Positions 10,304 through 22,500 of a stretch of DNA of 64,000 nucleotides are shown here, in pieces. Location: NCBI RefSeq assembly GCF_009389715.1, contig NW_024067681.1:434001-498000 (forward strand). Reading direction: 5' to 3'. The notes beneath the pieces are model-generated. The model was not told the DNA's origin. It saw nothing but the letters and a program-made list of their open reading frames with translations, and ran no database searches. A program made the position numbers and the translations under genes. Numbering within the stretch: the first letter of the stretch is position 1; each line of letters opens with the position of its first letter. The stretch comes from Phoenix dactylifera. Lineage: Eukaryota > Streptophyta > Magnoliopsida > Arecales > Arecaceae.

Positions 10304-10622
10304 GGTGATTTTTTCACGGTGATTGACTGGATACGAGGAGTGGATACATATGGGGATGGCCATCTCCTGATATGGGACATGCATAGATTGGTGCGAGAGC
10401 TGACCTTCTATCAGATCTCTCATGTATATCGAGAGGCAAACAGTGCAGCAGATTGGGTCGCCTCCTATGTTGCTCGGCACCCTAGGGAGGTTTTTTGGAC
10501 TAGCTTAGAGTGCATCCCACACTTCTTATTTTGTTTAGTTTCTTTTGATATGTCAGACTTGTATTCACGTTAGAGGTATATGAAATGAAACACCGTTTTG
10601 ACCAGAAAAAAAAAAAAAAAAA

Positions 10623-12240
10623 CCAAATCTTTCCATCTATCAATCCATGAACAGTCATAATTAATTAAATAATTTAAATATTATATCAAAATATGCATAC
10701 CACCTTAAATCATAAATAGAATTTTTTTAATAAAATTTACAACTCAAAACTTTTACTTATACATAACCTCAAACCGTCCTTTAATATACATTACTAATCA
10801 AACCTAAGCATTACTAACTAGCAAAACACTCTAATTATATTTGCCTCTGATCAAAACCTATCACTTGTGGACCCATATTTTTTCCTCTACGGCTCGGAGA
10901 TCACCATGATAACCCTCGTGATAAGACTACCTTATATGCCCTTGTGGCAGGTTATCACCGCATCACTCTGGTGGACATGCATTCTCCCCCTAGCTTGAGA
11001 ATCATTACGACCAAGTCCAAACTCATCTTATAGTTGGGCTATGAGTCAGGTGATACTCGTATATACATATATAAATTAAGTTTTTTTTTCTTTTACCATT
11101 TTATTTCGAATTTATAATTGAACATGCAGGCAACATAATTTTTCATGCTTAATCCCATAATGATGATTCAATCGTACAGTTTAATTAGCAGAATTGCAAC
11201 AATAAATAGAATCTCATATTATTGAAGAATTTCATACATAAAATATTTTTAATCATGATATGATCTGTAAAATTAATCTTAAACAAATATTATAAAGTGT
11301 AGATATTACTTATCTTGCATTTGCCAGCAATTAGATAATCTGGTCACTTCATTATGATTATTTGGGCAAAATTCTAGAGTTCCAATTTTCTAAAGTCATG
11401 AATGTTATAATAGAAAAATAGCTATTATTCCAATATCTCAACCACAACCTAACCCTATTGTATTCTACAATGCGATAGAAGGCGGTGCAAGCGGGGCTCT
11501 GACCTACAACCTCACACATGCACAAACGAGGGGAAAATTGGGAGAAAATGGAGAGGAAGAGAGATAATGCCATGAGAAAGAACCATTGTTGCCCTCCATC
11601 TACCAATGATGATGCCGAAAAAAATAGAAGGGGGGAAGACAAACAACGAGCAAACCAAAACCACCCAAAAATTTGAGAATAATGGTAAACCTAAATCTTC
11701 AAGAACAAGAATAATGGATAAATAAAAACTCACCATCCAAAAAAGTCCACCTAAGAGATACAGAGTTTGATGGAAAAGAAAACTCATCATCCAAAAAAAT
11801 CTATTCTAGGAATACAAAATTCTAGCGATCACCACTTACAGACAATCTTTCTGAGATACGGAGCAAGAACACGCTTATCATCCAAAGAAACGTAAAGATA
11901 TAGAACACCCAAAGGAAGGAACTCGTCAAGCCAAAGGCTTAATCCTTAATTCACTCAAACTTAAAATTAAATTTCAAAAACATAACATAGGGCATGCCTT
12001 TATATAGGCACGTTTGGAATGATTTTTTAAGCAATTACAATCAATAATCCTAAACGTGAAGAGAGAAAAAAACCATAATTAGGCATTTCATAAGAAAGAA
12101 AAACATCATAAATAGGCGTTCCAAAATTTACCTTTGCTTTGGCATAAATCAAAATTAAATTGCCATAGAAAAAAATTCTTTTTGGCTCCTTAAGCACCCG
12201 TGTCTTTCTTTTTAGTTCCATAAGCACTCGTATCATGCTC
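10623..12240. other. AT-rich intergenic or LTR-derived DNA
   Basis: No gene was recognised. The stretch lies downstream of the minus-strand Ty3/gypsy pol remnant, so part of it, perhaps about 10860-12000, may be that element's untranslated region and 3' LTR. I could not match it to a partner LTR. Confidence 0.3.
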
Positions 12241-14830
12241 CTCTGGTTGAAAAAAGACTCATCCTCGAGTTTGGACCAGCTTCATCTTTATCTCCATGAT
12301 AAGGGGACAAGTCAGACACATTAAATGTGGCTGAAATATCATAGTCTTCTGGAAGTTTAACCTTCTAAGCATTCTTTCTAATATGTCGCAACACCTTGAA
12401 TGAACCATCAGCTCGAGGCATCAGCTTCCCATACTTTCCAATTGAAAAACGCTTCTTCTGAAGATGAATTCATACCAAATCTCCTTCCTTTAAAGCCACC
12501 GTCTTACAATGCTTATTGGCACTAGTACGATATTTCTCATTTTGCTTGACAATCTTCTCTCTAATCTGCTCGTGCATCTTCTTAATAGCCTTGGCTCGCT
12601 CATTGGCATCTCCGCTAAATTGTTGTGTTGATAGAATAGAAGCCAAATTCAAAGGGCTAATTGGAGTAAGGTATACACTGCTTCAAAAGGACTGCAACCA
12701 GTAGTTTGACTTGCGAAACGGTTGTAGGCAAACTCCTCCTGAGCTAACATAAGATCCCACTGATGAATGTTTTTACCCACATGACCATCGGTTAACAACT
12801 TCAGTTTGACCATCGGTTTGAGGATGATGTGACGTGCTGAAAGGTAAATTCGTTCCAAGCTTTCTCCACAAAGTGCACCAAAAGTGACACATAAACTTGA
12901 TATCTCGATTCGAAACAACTATTTTTGGGATGCCATGAAGTCGCACAATCTTCCGAAAGTACAAGTCAGCTAATTGTGAAGCATCCATGGTCTTGCTACA
13001 TGGAACAAAATGCGCCATCTTCGAAAAACAATCATGATAGAATCCTTGTTCCTTTGTATCCGCAGCAGCTCCATCACAAAGTCAATGCTAACTTCCTCCC
13101 ATGGTGAATTTGAAGCTGGTAATGGGGTATACAAGCTTGTGTTTTGCCCATGACTCTTGGCTATATGACAAGTGTTGTATCGCTCCAAGTGCGTCATAAT
13201 GTCTCGCTCCATTCTAAGCCAATAAAAATGAGACGCCAACAACGAAAGAGTGTTGTCTTGCCCAAAATGTCCAACTAGGCTACCTCCATGAACTTCTAAA
13301 ATAATTGCTTCTTGCAATGAGTATTGAGGAATGCATAACCGATTGTCCTTGAAAAAAAATCCATCCTGCAAGACAAAATAATTAAATATTTCTTTCATGC
13401 ATTCAGTTAGAATAGTACCGAAATACGGATCATCTTGATACAACTCCTTAAGAACTTCAAAGCCTAAGACCTTCACTTGCATAGTAGACAGCAAGGAATA
13501 TCTTCGACTTAGGGCATCGACCACCTTATTCTAAAGTCCAAATGCTTAATGGTAAATGAAAAGGTCTGCAAAAATTTTACCTACTGAGCATGTTGTCGAT
13601 TTAACTTGTCCTGCCCATTGATGTATTTCAGTGCTTCATGATCAGAAGAGAGAACAAATTCTTTGGGCAAAAGATAATGGCTCCAATAATCCAAGGCTCT
13701 CATGATGGCATAGAATTTTTTGTCATAAGTTGAGTATCACCTTCGAGACCCGTTCAACTTCTCGCTGAAATAGACAATAGACTTACCTTCTTGACTAAGG
13801 ACAACACCAATCCCCATATTAAAAGCATCACAGTCTACTTCAAATAAGTCTTTAAAATTTAGCAATGCTAAGATAAGAGCTTCAGTTATCTTTCTCTTCA
13901 AAACCTCAAAACTTTTATGAGCTTCTTCAGTCTACTTAAAGACTCCCCCTTTCAAGCAATCAATAATAGGAGAAATAATAGTACTAAAATTTTTCATAAA
14001 TCGATGATAAAATGAAGCTAACCCATGAAAACTTCGGATATTATGAATAGATTTCGGAATAGGCGAGCTTGTGATTGCCTCCACCTTTCTTGGATCCATC
14101 TTGATTCTATCACTTGAGACCACGAAGCCTAAGAAGATGAGGCTAGTAGTGCAAAAGTGATACTTTTTCAAGTTCGCATACAACTTTTGCTCCTGAAGCT
14201 TCTCAAAAACTTGAAGAAGATGCATCAAGTACGGATCAATATGCTTGTTGTATACTAAAATATCGTCAAAGTAAACCGCAACAAATAAACCAATAAAAGG
14301 TTTAAACACATGATTCATAAGGCGTATAAAAGTGTTCAGGTATTCGACAATTCGAATAGCATAACTATCCACTCATACAATCTATCTCTTGTCTTGAATC
14401 CAGTGTTCCACTCATTTTCCGGCCTTATTCGGATATGATGATAACTGCTCTTAAAATCAATCTTCGAAAATATAGAAGCACCATATAATTGATCAAGTAG
14501 GTCATCAAGATGTGGAATTGGAAATTGGTACTTGATTGTGATCTTGTTCATTGCTCTACTTCAACGCACATATGCCAAAAACCATCTTTTTTAGGCACAA
14601 GAAGATCTAGAACCACACATGGACTCATGCTTTCCCTCGCTAATTCCTTAGCAATCAACTCATGTACTTGCCTTTATAACTCTTCTTGCTCCTTAGGATA
14701 CATCCTATATGCTGCCTTGTTTGGGAGACTAGCACCCGGTATGAAGTCAATGAATATTGTATGTCTCTCATAGGTGGTAGTGTAGGTAGAATTTCATCGA
14801 AAACAATGTCAAAAAATTTATGGATCAAAG
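12240..14830 (-). mobile_element. Ty3/gypsy retrotransposon pol remnant (RT, RNase H, integrase)
   Basis: Domains follow in gypsy order on the minus strand. The reverse transcriptase lies at about 14820-13940, with [15 protein letters not shown] near 14470 and the catalytic VYFDDILVY near 14260-14280. A broken RNase H segment lies at about 13930-13540. The integrase lies at 13524-12650, with HGGSLVGHFG, a HYWLRMERDI-type segment and NTCHIAKSHGQ near 13160, where the first Cys of the usual CX2C is lost. An end segment near 12400-12300 reads like the common gypsy end motif (ISATFNVSDLSPY). Frameshifts and stops break the frame in several places. Gag and protease are missing. The element meets an LTR of opposite orientation at about 14.85 kb. 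Confidence 0.85.
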
Positions 14831-14849
14831 TTTTTAAGATAGGCCACCT

Positions 14850-15480
14850 CGACCTCGAGCCAGACCTACCTCCTAACGTCGGACATAAACCAAGGAAAAT
14901 GACTTCAGCCCCATCCGAAGGGCTGATCTACCGAGGAGCCACCGACTGAGAAGCAAATCAGCCAAGAAAAATAATTCACATGTGTTGATAAGGACTGACA
15001 GTCTTAATCGATAGCTCTGGCAGTCCGCAGTTGTGGTAGCACTGTAGCCTGCACTCGACCAGCACTGCACGCCTCCCGTGCGAACTGACTCCCATACCGC
15101 AGTCGTACTACCAACCATTATCTGGCAATCAATGCACGCTACATCAGCCCAAGTAACGACAAAATGGGGGCTCCCCTATATAAAGGGGCAACCTAGGGGA
15201 CCTCAAGTATGCATACGCATATACATGCACACGCACGCGTGCGATACTACTCACAGAGACCACACTTTGCTAAAATTCTTTTTCTTCCATATTGTTGTAT
15301 CTCTATTCTGACTTAGGCATCAGAGGATTCCTCGCCGAAACACTCCAACAAGCAGACTTCTTAACAGGCTATCCGTGGAGGAAGCTGGTCCCAACGTGTC
15401 TCGACCAGCTTACTCAGCTCGATTCCAACCAACTTTAGGGTCGTCCGAGCTGCGCTCCAATCTCAGTCTGAATTCTATGG
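14850..15480 (+). repeat. LTR fragment of a Ty3/gypsy (Tat-like) element
   Basis: The sequence carries a promoter-like core CTATATAAAGGGGC at about 15176-15190. Downstream is a GACTTAGGCATCAGAGGATT segment at about 15310-15330. Both remind me of LTRs of Tat-lineage gypsy elements on the plus strand. It is not the LTR of the adjacent pol remnant, which runs the other way. Boundaries are uncertain and no duplication was found. Confidence 0.45.
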
Positions 15481-15862
15481 CAACATGTCCATATTTATAT
15501 CCATACTTTCACTACCTCATTCCGAATTCTGCGACAACATATCCATATTTTTATTCATACTTTCAGTATCCAATTGGTATTTGTATCCATTCAAAACAAA
15601 ATATGGATATGAATTTTTGCATCTAATAATACCTATATCCGTATTTATATTTATTAAATAAAATAAATATGAGTATAGATATATTGGTATCTCATTGACT
15701 TTCTGTTCTGCATGTAAATGTACAATTTTACCAGGAAGAAAAAGAAGATTAAGGGAAAACAACTAGGCTGGGCTTTGGAGTGTCGCTCATGCCTAGCCCA
15801 AACAATATGGGGCCTAAAAAATGGGGACCCGGACCAACTATGTTCATCTTACCGTCTGGCCT
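15481..15862. repeat. AT-rich, ATATCC-repeating DNA
   Basis: From 15485 to 15690 the motif ATCCATATTT / ATATGGATAT recurs on both strands, which looks like a small palindromic MITE. No clear ends were found. The remainder is intergenic and leads into the MITE at 15863. Confidence 0.3.
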
Positions 15863-16419
15863 TAGACCCGACCACGGTTCTGGAACCGCCGGTTCCGCTT
15901 CCACAAAAACCTAGAATCTTAACCGTAACCGAAAATAGTCGGTTCGATTCCGGTTCTAGACGGTTCCGGTTCCAATTCTAGACGGGTTTGATTCCGATTT
16001 TTCAACATAAATGATAAAATTTTGAAAAAAATAGATTGTGTAATTAATTTGGAAAAAATTATAAATCCAAATAGATTGTGTAATTAATACAAAATGATAA
16101 TTTGTACCTCATTTTATTATTAACTATCAAAGTAAATTTTAATAATACAACTAGATAATATTATATAAAAAAATAAGTTACATTAAATAAATTTGAAATT
16201 AATTTATTTTATTATAAATGAAAAAAAGAAAAAAATAGGCTTCGGTTCCGGTTTCGGTTTCGGTTCAGTTCCATCAAATCTAGAACCTTAACCGAACCGT
16301 ATTCCTCAAGATTCCGGTTTGGTTAAAAACCGTGAGACACGGTTCCAGTTCCGGTCCAGCCCTTTTCGGTTCGTTTCCGGTCCGATTCTCCGGTTAGAAC
16401 CAAACCGTGGTCAGGTCTA
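15863..16419. mobile_element. hAT-like MITE directly upstream of the ICT1-like gene
   Basis: The ends form an inverted repeat: left TAGACCCGACCACGGTT, right (other strand) TAGACCTGACCACGGTT. Subterminal copies of the GGTTCCGGTTC theme follow on both sides, around an AT-rich core at 16000-16230. The flanks TCTGGCCT (15855-15862) and TCTGCCT (from 16420) look like an 8-bp duplication with one base lost. The right end is 90 bp before the ATG at 16510, so the element lies within the promoter or 5' leader of that gene. Confidence 0.7.
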
Positions 16420-16509
16420 TCTGCCTTCTCTTTCCCTCCTCACCTCACAAACCACTCTCATCTCCTCCTCTTCCTCTCCCGTTACGAAGAGGCGACGAGA
16501 CAAGAGACG
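16420..16509 (+). promoter_or_regulatory. CT-rich 5' leader of the ICT1-like gene
   Basis: A pyrimidine-rich stretch lies between the MITE and the start codon, typical of plant 5' leaders. There is no TATA box between the MITE and the ATG. Either transcription starts from a TATA-less promoter here or it starts inside or beyond the MITE. Confidence 0.35.
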
Positions 16510-19500
16510 ATGGCCAACATCCGAAGCAATCTTCTTCTAAGGGAGTTGTGCCACGTCTCCCGGTTGCTGAGGTCGAGCCGGACGATTCCGGCCGTACCGA
16601 TCCGCGTCCACGTCGGGATCGGCGGTGTCCGCTGCGCCGCCGCGCAATCCGGCGACGGGGGCAAGAAGGTGTCTGCTCGCCTATCTATGATGCAACAGAT
16701 CCTTCAAGATGCCGAGGAGCGGGCTCTCTCCGCGGGCTCCGAGTCCACCCCAGAGATCACATTGGGTAAGCTATCATATATTTTAACCCAGGAAAATCGT
16801 ACTTTTCTTTATGTTTTCCCCTTTCCCCTTAAGCCATTTTCGGATTACAAGTTTTTTTCTGGAGGCTTACTCTCTTGGTGAACTTGGTGTTCCTTCCGTT
16901 TTTTTCTTTTTCGCATCTGGTTGAGGTTTTATTAGGGTTTGGAGATGGTGTTTATTCGCTTAATGAATCTTGGTGTTTCTTGTAACTTCGACCAGATGTT
17001 CAGTTTTTGTAACCTAGTTGGTGAGAAATAGTTAGTTTGAAAATTAAAGTATGACTCCCAAGGGAATTTACATTGGAAGGAGAATGTTATTACAGGGAGA
17101 GAATTGTCAATGGGAAGATGGCTGGAGAAATCCTTTTTACCTTTCCCTCCTAAAGTTGGCTGGTGAGAGAAGTAACAGTGTCCCAGCGGTCAGGGTGGAT
17201 AGAGCAAGACATTAGGATGAACTCTTTAGAAGGGTTCTTTCTAGATTAGATTGGGGAATATAGGAACAGACTGCAAGCGGATGAACTCAAAGAGGACTGC
17301 TGGAATTGGATGGATGAATTTAAAGTGATTTTGGGGAAGGAAGAGAAAGAGATGAAGTGATGGTTAAAATGAGAAGCGGAATGGCTTGGGGCATAGGATA
17401 ATCTATTCTACCCTTCCGATGATCCTAGCCTACTGTAGAAGGAAAAATAATGGGCATGTTGATGGTTCATATTCAGCTACTTATATATTGTCTATCCCCT
17501 GCAAAAGAAGAATACCTGCGGAATTCTCGTTTTTGGACCAAAAGTTTTTAAATGAAGTTACGAAACATTAGTTTCACTGTCTACTTTTAATGCGAGGGTT
17601 TGTACAACACATGGATGCTAATGCACAACATTAAAAAAGTGTGCTTATTATTATCTTAAAGCGTACTCAGCAGAAGGCATATGATAGAGGAGATTACAAG
17701 AAACTTTAGTTTGTTTTGGAGTAAACTGGGTTTGGAAGATCTGGTGCCTCAAGGAGAACTTTTCAATTACTCCTATATTATGATTATAGTAAAGGATCTC
17801 AAAAATTTGTCTTATTTAATAAATTATAATAAAATCAAAATGGGAAGATTTATTTTTCCCCTTGTTACTCGCATTAATCAGAGATGTGCTTTGAAGTCGA
17901 AACATAGGATTTATTGACGAAGGCGAGAAGAGGTTTCAATCGTATTACTCACTTGCAAACTACAGATGATACGTTTCAGTGATGATTATTTTTCCTTTCT
18001 TGAGACGTGCTAAGCAATTTAAAGGCACAAAGTTGATGAAATGTTCAACTTAATGTTCTCAATTTAATATGACTGACATATTATGCCACTTTTGATTTCA
18101 AGTCAATAATTTCTTCAATACTCAATCTTTTTGATAATAGGCATATCTTTCGGCTTGGAAAAGGCTAAGATTCAAGTCTGAGATCCAAACATGATTGATG
18201 ATTGACTAGCTGGTCGGAAGAATGAATTGTTATTCTTTGCCAGTAAAACTAGCTTAGAAATGGTGGCGCTGAACAAATTTCCTGTGTGTAACACATTAGT
18301 TCTTGATGTACTGACTTATATTTTTTTTCTAATAATGAAGAGGTATTTTGAGTGTTAAAAGGGCAATAAAATAGGGAGTGCTAAGGGCATTCTTCAGTGC
18401 ATTGGAATACTGTTGGTTTTGAAGTTGAAATGATTGGAGCTACTGTTTGTCGGTTAATGGTTTTTGGAACCATGGCTGAGGGAGGGGGGGAAATGGTGGT
18501 TACAGTTATTGTTAAAGGGTGGAGAGTAAAAGTCATTAAGTAGCCATACATTTGACTTAATACTACTAATAGACAAGGAAGAAGAGATAGAAATTGTAAA
18601 AATAAAATCTCAAATACACATCATCATCAATCCAAGTATGAGAATTTTCAGGTGAAATGCATCATTCATGTATCTAATATATCTACTGTTGCTTAGTTTC
18701 AGATAAAGCAATATGAGTAACTAGAATTCCTGTGGGTTATCTGTAGATCTGAAGAAAGCTTAAAGTAATTGAACATCAATCGTTGAAAATCAGATCTTAA
18801 GATTATTGACTTGTGATGATCATGACTAAGGTCCTCTGATTTAAGAATTTTATCCACTGTCTGAGTTAGGTGCTTTCTGGCACTCTCTAGGATGCTGTTG
18901 TCTCAATAGCATGACTTAGTCTACTTGCCTTTAGGTGGGAAAATTCTTCTTTTAACCTGTTCACCATCGGTCTGCATTGAAATTGGTCAGAGGAAAATGA
19001 AAAATTTAACTCTGGCATGGATCCCAAAGGCCTCATATTCAAAAGCAGAAAATCTGTTTTAAGGATTATGCTTTCTTGAAGTAGCACAGTCCTAACTTAT
19101 TATTATCATGGAGCTGGTTGAGGAGATAATCAACAAATAAGGAGAGCTGAAGTGCACATAGTGGCAGCAGGGTTTGCTATTGGGAAGATCTGCATAGCAG
19201 CAGCTTTTTTTGGAATTTTTATATCATTATGGTCAGTAGCTTTGTCATGATTGATTCTGGTTACTTCTTTTGATAAATAGAGGTACTATATAAATAGAAA
19301 GAAATAAAGTGATAGAAAAACTACTTACAAGAGGAAAGAAGAGGAAGAAGTAAATAACCCCATTTGGATGAAGAATATTCATTTCCACCAAGACCTACCT
19401 TTGGGCTACTGTAGAATCTTGCAGTTATCCTGTTTCATCCATGTCATTAGTAGGTTTTCTAGTTGGCCTCTTTATATCAGAACAATGTCATGAAAAGAAT

Positions 19501-22500
19501 CAATTTTCAAAGCAAGAAAGATGTGGATGAGAAAAGACAATGTTATTTGTGAAACAACAATTAATTTGACACATCATTTTTTTTTTCTTTTTTTGAGTTG
19601 AATCATAACGTTGAATCCAACAACAAGTTGATTAAAAAAGAGATGATGACAGATTATTCCACCCCACATATGATACATAGAGTCTCAAGATGCTGCCAGC
19701 ACATATTATTCTGGACCTTCATGACAATAATTTTTTAGTTTTATGCATGATAAGTATTTTATGTATCTGTAATGCTTGACTAGAAATTTCTTTTTTTTTT
19801 TCTTTTTGGTATGAGACTAGAAATTTTGTTTGTTAACAGGAATTTTCTGAAAGTGTAAAATGATGAGCCATTTGTACCATGACCAAAATAAAAAGCAGCC
19901 GAGAGGAATCCATTGCATAAATTACTGCTATCTAGTGTTATATATAATAAAATACACACCATATATAAGCTTGTCTTAAGGCATGCACCATGTAGCATGC
20001 AAGAAATGGCTCTATTGCATCATAACAACCCTTATTGCAATCGTATCAGGCCATTTTGCTATAAGAGATGGTAATACATGTAAAGACAATTCAAGATAAT
20101 TGTATGTATTTCAGTATTTCGATGAAACCTATTTAAAATCTCATATTATATTTTGATAAGTTTAGGATGACTTGTATCGTACCTAAGCCAATCTCAACCT
20201 CTATTTTTTCTCTAGTAGATTTGATAATCTAATTAACATGGCTAAAACATTAGACATAAAGTTGCAAATATGAAGTAATGCATTCATTCATGGGGTTTCC
20301 ATGCAGGGTTCGTAGTACCATTTTCAATACCTATACTAGTACCTACTAGCAAAGTGTTGGTGTGGGTTGGTTCATGATACCAACAATTAGTACACCTTCA
20401 TACTGAGTATTATACGATATGCGTAGTACTCAATAATATGGTTTGGTACGACAAACAATGGTTCCATGTTTCTAAACTTTTCTCAACTGGACTAAGCTTT
20501 AATCTCAAAACTAGTTGGGGTCGGCTACTTGAATTCTTTTCCTCCATTCCGCTCTGCTTAAGGCCACACTTTCTAAAAGATGTAGTGATATCAAGTTCTT
20601 TCTTACTATTTTATTTTATGTGATTTTCAGTCTATCTCCATCCATCTTTTCTTCTATATGTATTAAATTACTTTTTACTGGTGCATCCATCGGCCCATGT
20701 TGTACATGTTAAAAACATCTAAGTTTATCATTCTCTCAATTTGTTCTCAATTGGTGCTGCCTCTATGTTTTTATGAATGATTTTATTTTTTATTCTATCG
20801 ATCTCAACATTCTTATTTCAGCAATACTCATCTTGTACACATGTTGTTTCTAACTATCCACCATTTTGTACCATAAAATATAGCTGGTCGTATGGCTATT
20901 CTATAAAATTTTTCTTCCAACTTGACAAGTATCCTATGATCATATAAAATCACAGTTGCACTACTTTATTTTATCCACCATGCTTTATTTCTATGGATAA
21001 CATCCTCTTCTATCTTCCCTTATGATTAATCAATTCTAAAATACCAAAGATGGTCACTCTTGGAAACTTCATGGTCCTTAAGTTTCATTTCACCTTCATC
21101 TCTATTTCTAATTTAGTAAAACTATGTTCCATGTATTTCTCTGGATCCTACATATTTGAATCCCTTAGATTTTAATGCACGATTACATAATTTCGACATA
21201 CAATTAAGTCCAATTTTAGTTTTATCCACTAAGACTATATTATCTGCGAATAGCATGCACCAAGAAATATTATCTTGAATATGCTTAGTAAGCACATCCA
21301 TAACTAGCGTGAAATGGTAAGGACTTAGAGCAGATTCTTGGTGTGAACCTCTTGTGATTGGAAGCTTACTAGTATTATCATTAGTCTCGCACTAATAGCC
21401 GCTCTATTATATATCCGATATCATATTAATATAAACAAAGGATCCTTTTTTATCTAACACTCACCGTAAGACTTTTCTAGGGCTCTATTATATGCTTTCT
21501 TGAAACCATATGATAAATCTAACTTTCATTAAAAAGATTTCTAGATCTGATGATAAGGTTACTTATGGAGACTTTTCTAGATCTGATGATAAATCTATCA
21601 AGCTCTTGGTAATTCTAAAAGTTGACCAAAACACATGCAAGCAGTTTGTATCTAGAAATATTATGAAATCTATAGATTGATGATCAAGTCAAAACAAAAT
21701 TGCATTACTTAATAGCAACAGTGTTTCCCTGTAAATCCCCCCCACCTTTCATGGAGAAAAAGAGAGATCCTATAACTACAAAAACATATATCCAATTAGG
21801 TTCGATTTTTTATTTTTCATTGGGCCCTAGCTGATTCATTCAGCACATAGCTAGTTATTTTTCAATAAAACTTGCTTACCTATTTAATCTGTTGAGAAAA
21901 GTTACTTGTCCAACCTTCTAGACTATTTGTTATTTTTCATCAAATAAGGTTATTTTTGTACTGTAACATCAAACAAAACTAAAAAGGATACTGTCGAGAA
22001 GGAAATCATTAAAAGGCTTAAGGTTTAGCCTTTATAGTCCAGTCACCAGCCTTTGCATCTGCCTTCTGATGCAATCAGATTTTTGAAGCTTCAAGTTGCT
22101 ACAATTTATTTCATATTCAGTTTATAAGGCTCTGTTTTCTGTTTTTAGTTGTTGTTTTTTGTTGTCTAGTGATTTTATTTGATGTACGTTTGAGATTAGA
22201 ACATCCATATGCTGACATCACGTCCTCACCTTCCCTTCTCTCTCTCTCCTTTCTTTCTTTTCCTTGGCCAGTTATCTTAGGAAGAATAGTTTAGGATTTT
22301 TTTAACATTCATTAGGGAGCTATCTGCTGGTTTCTATCTGCTATCAGTCAATAATGATACATCATTTTCGTTACTTCCAACAAAAGGAAGACTCTATGAT
22401 AGCGTAAACTAAAATTACTTTGATTTAGCCATCTGGTTAATCACTAATGAGACCAATGACATTTTGGCCACTCGACATTGTTTTGAGTTCCTAACTTCGA

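Larger units (their letters stand above)
7330..10622 (+). mobile_element. 5'-truncated L1-type LINE (RNase H end plus poly-A), split by a hAT-like insertion
   Basis: The left part, at 7394-7880, encodes the end of a LINE ORF2. It ends in an RNase H (RVT_3-like) domain with VNFDGGMVENGASGGVGFVIRD-type sequence around 7690-7755 and AVGAELRAV near 7810-7830. The domain stops abruptly at 7890. It resumes at 10304 with EGDFFTVIDWIRG, then HVYREANSAADWVA near 10420-10460. A 3' tail follows, ending in a run of about 18 A at 10605-10622. The intervening 2405 bp are a separate transposon (7891-10295). The 5' boundary is approximate and no LINE target duplication was identified. The fragment is non-functional. 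It belongs to the same broad family as the long LINE at 55312-61862. Confidence 0.8.
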
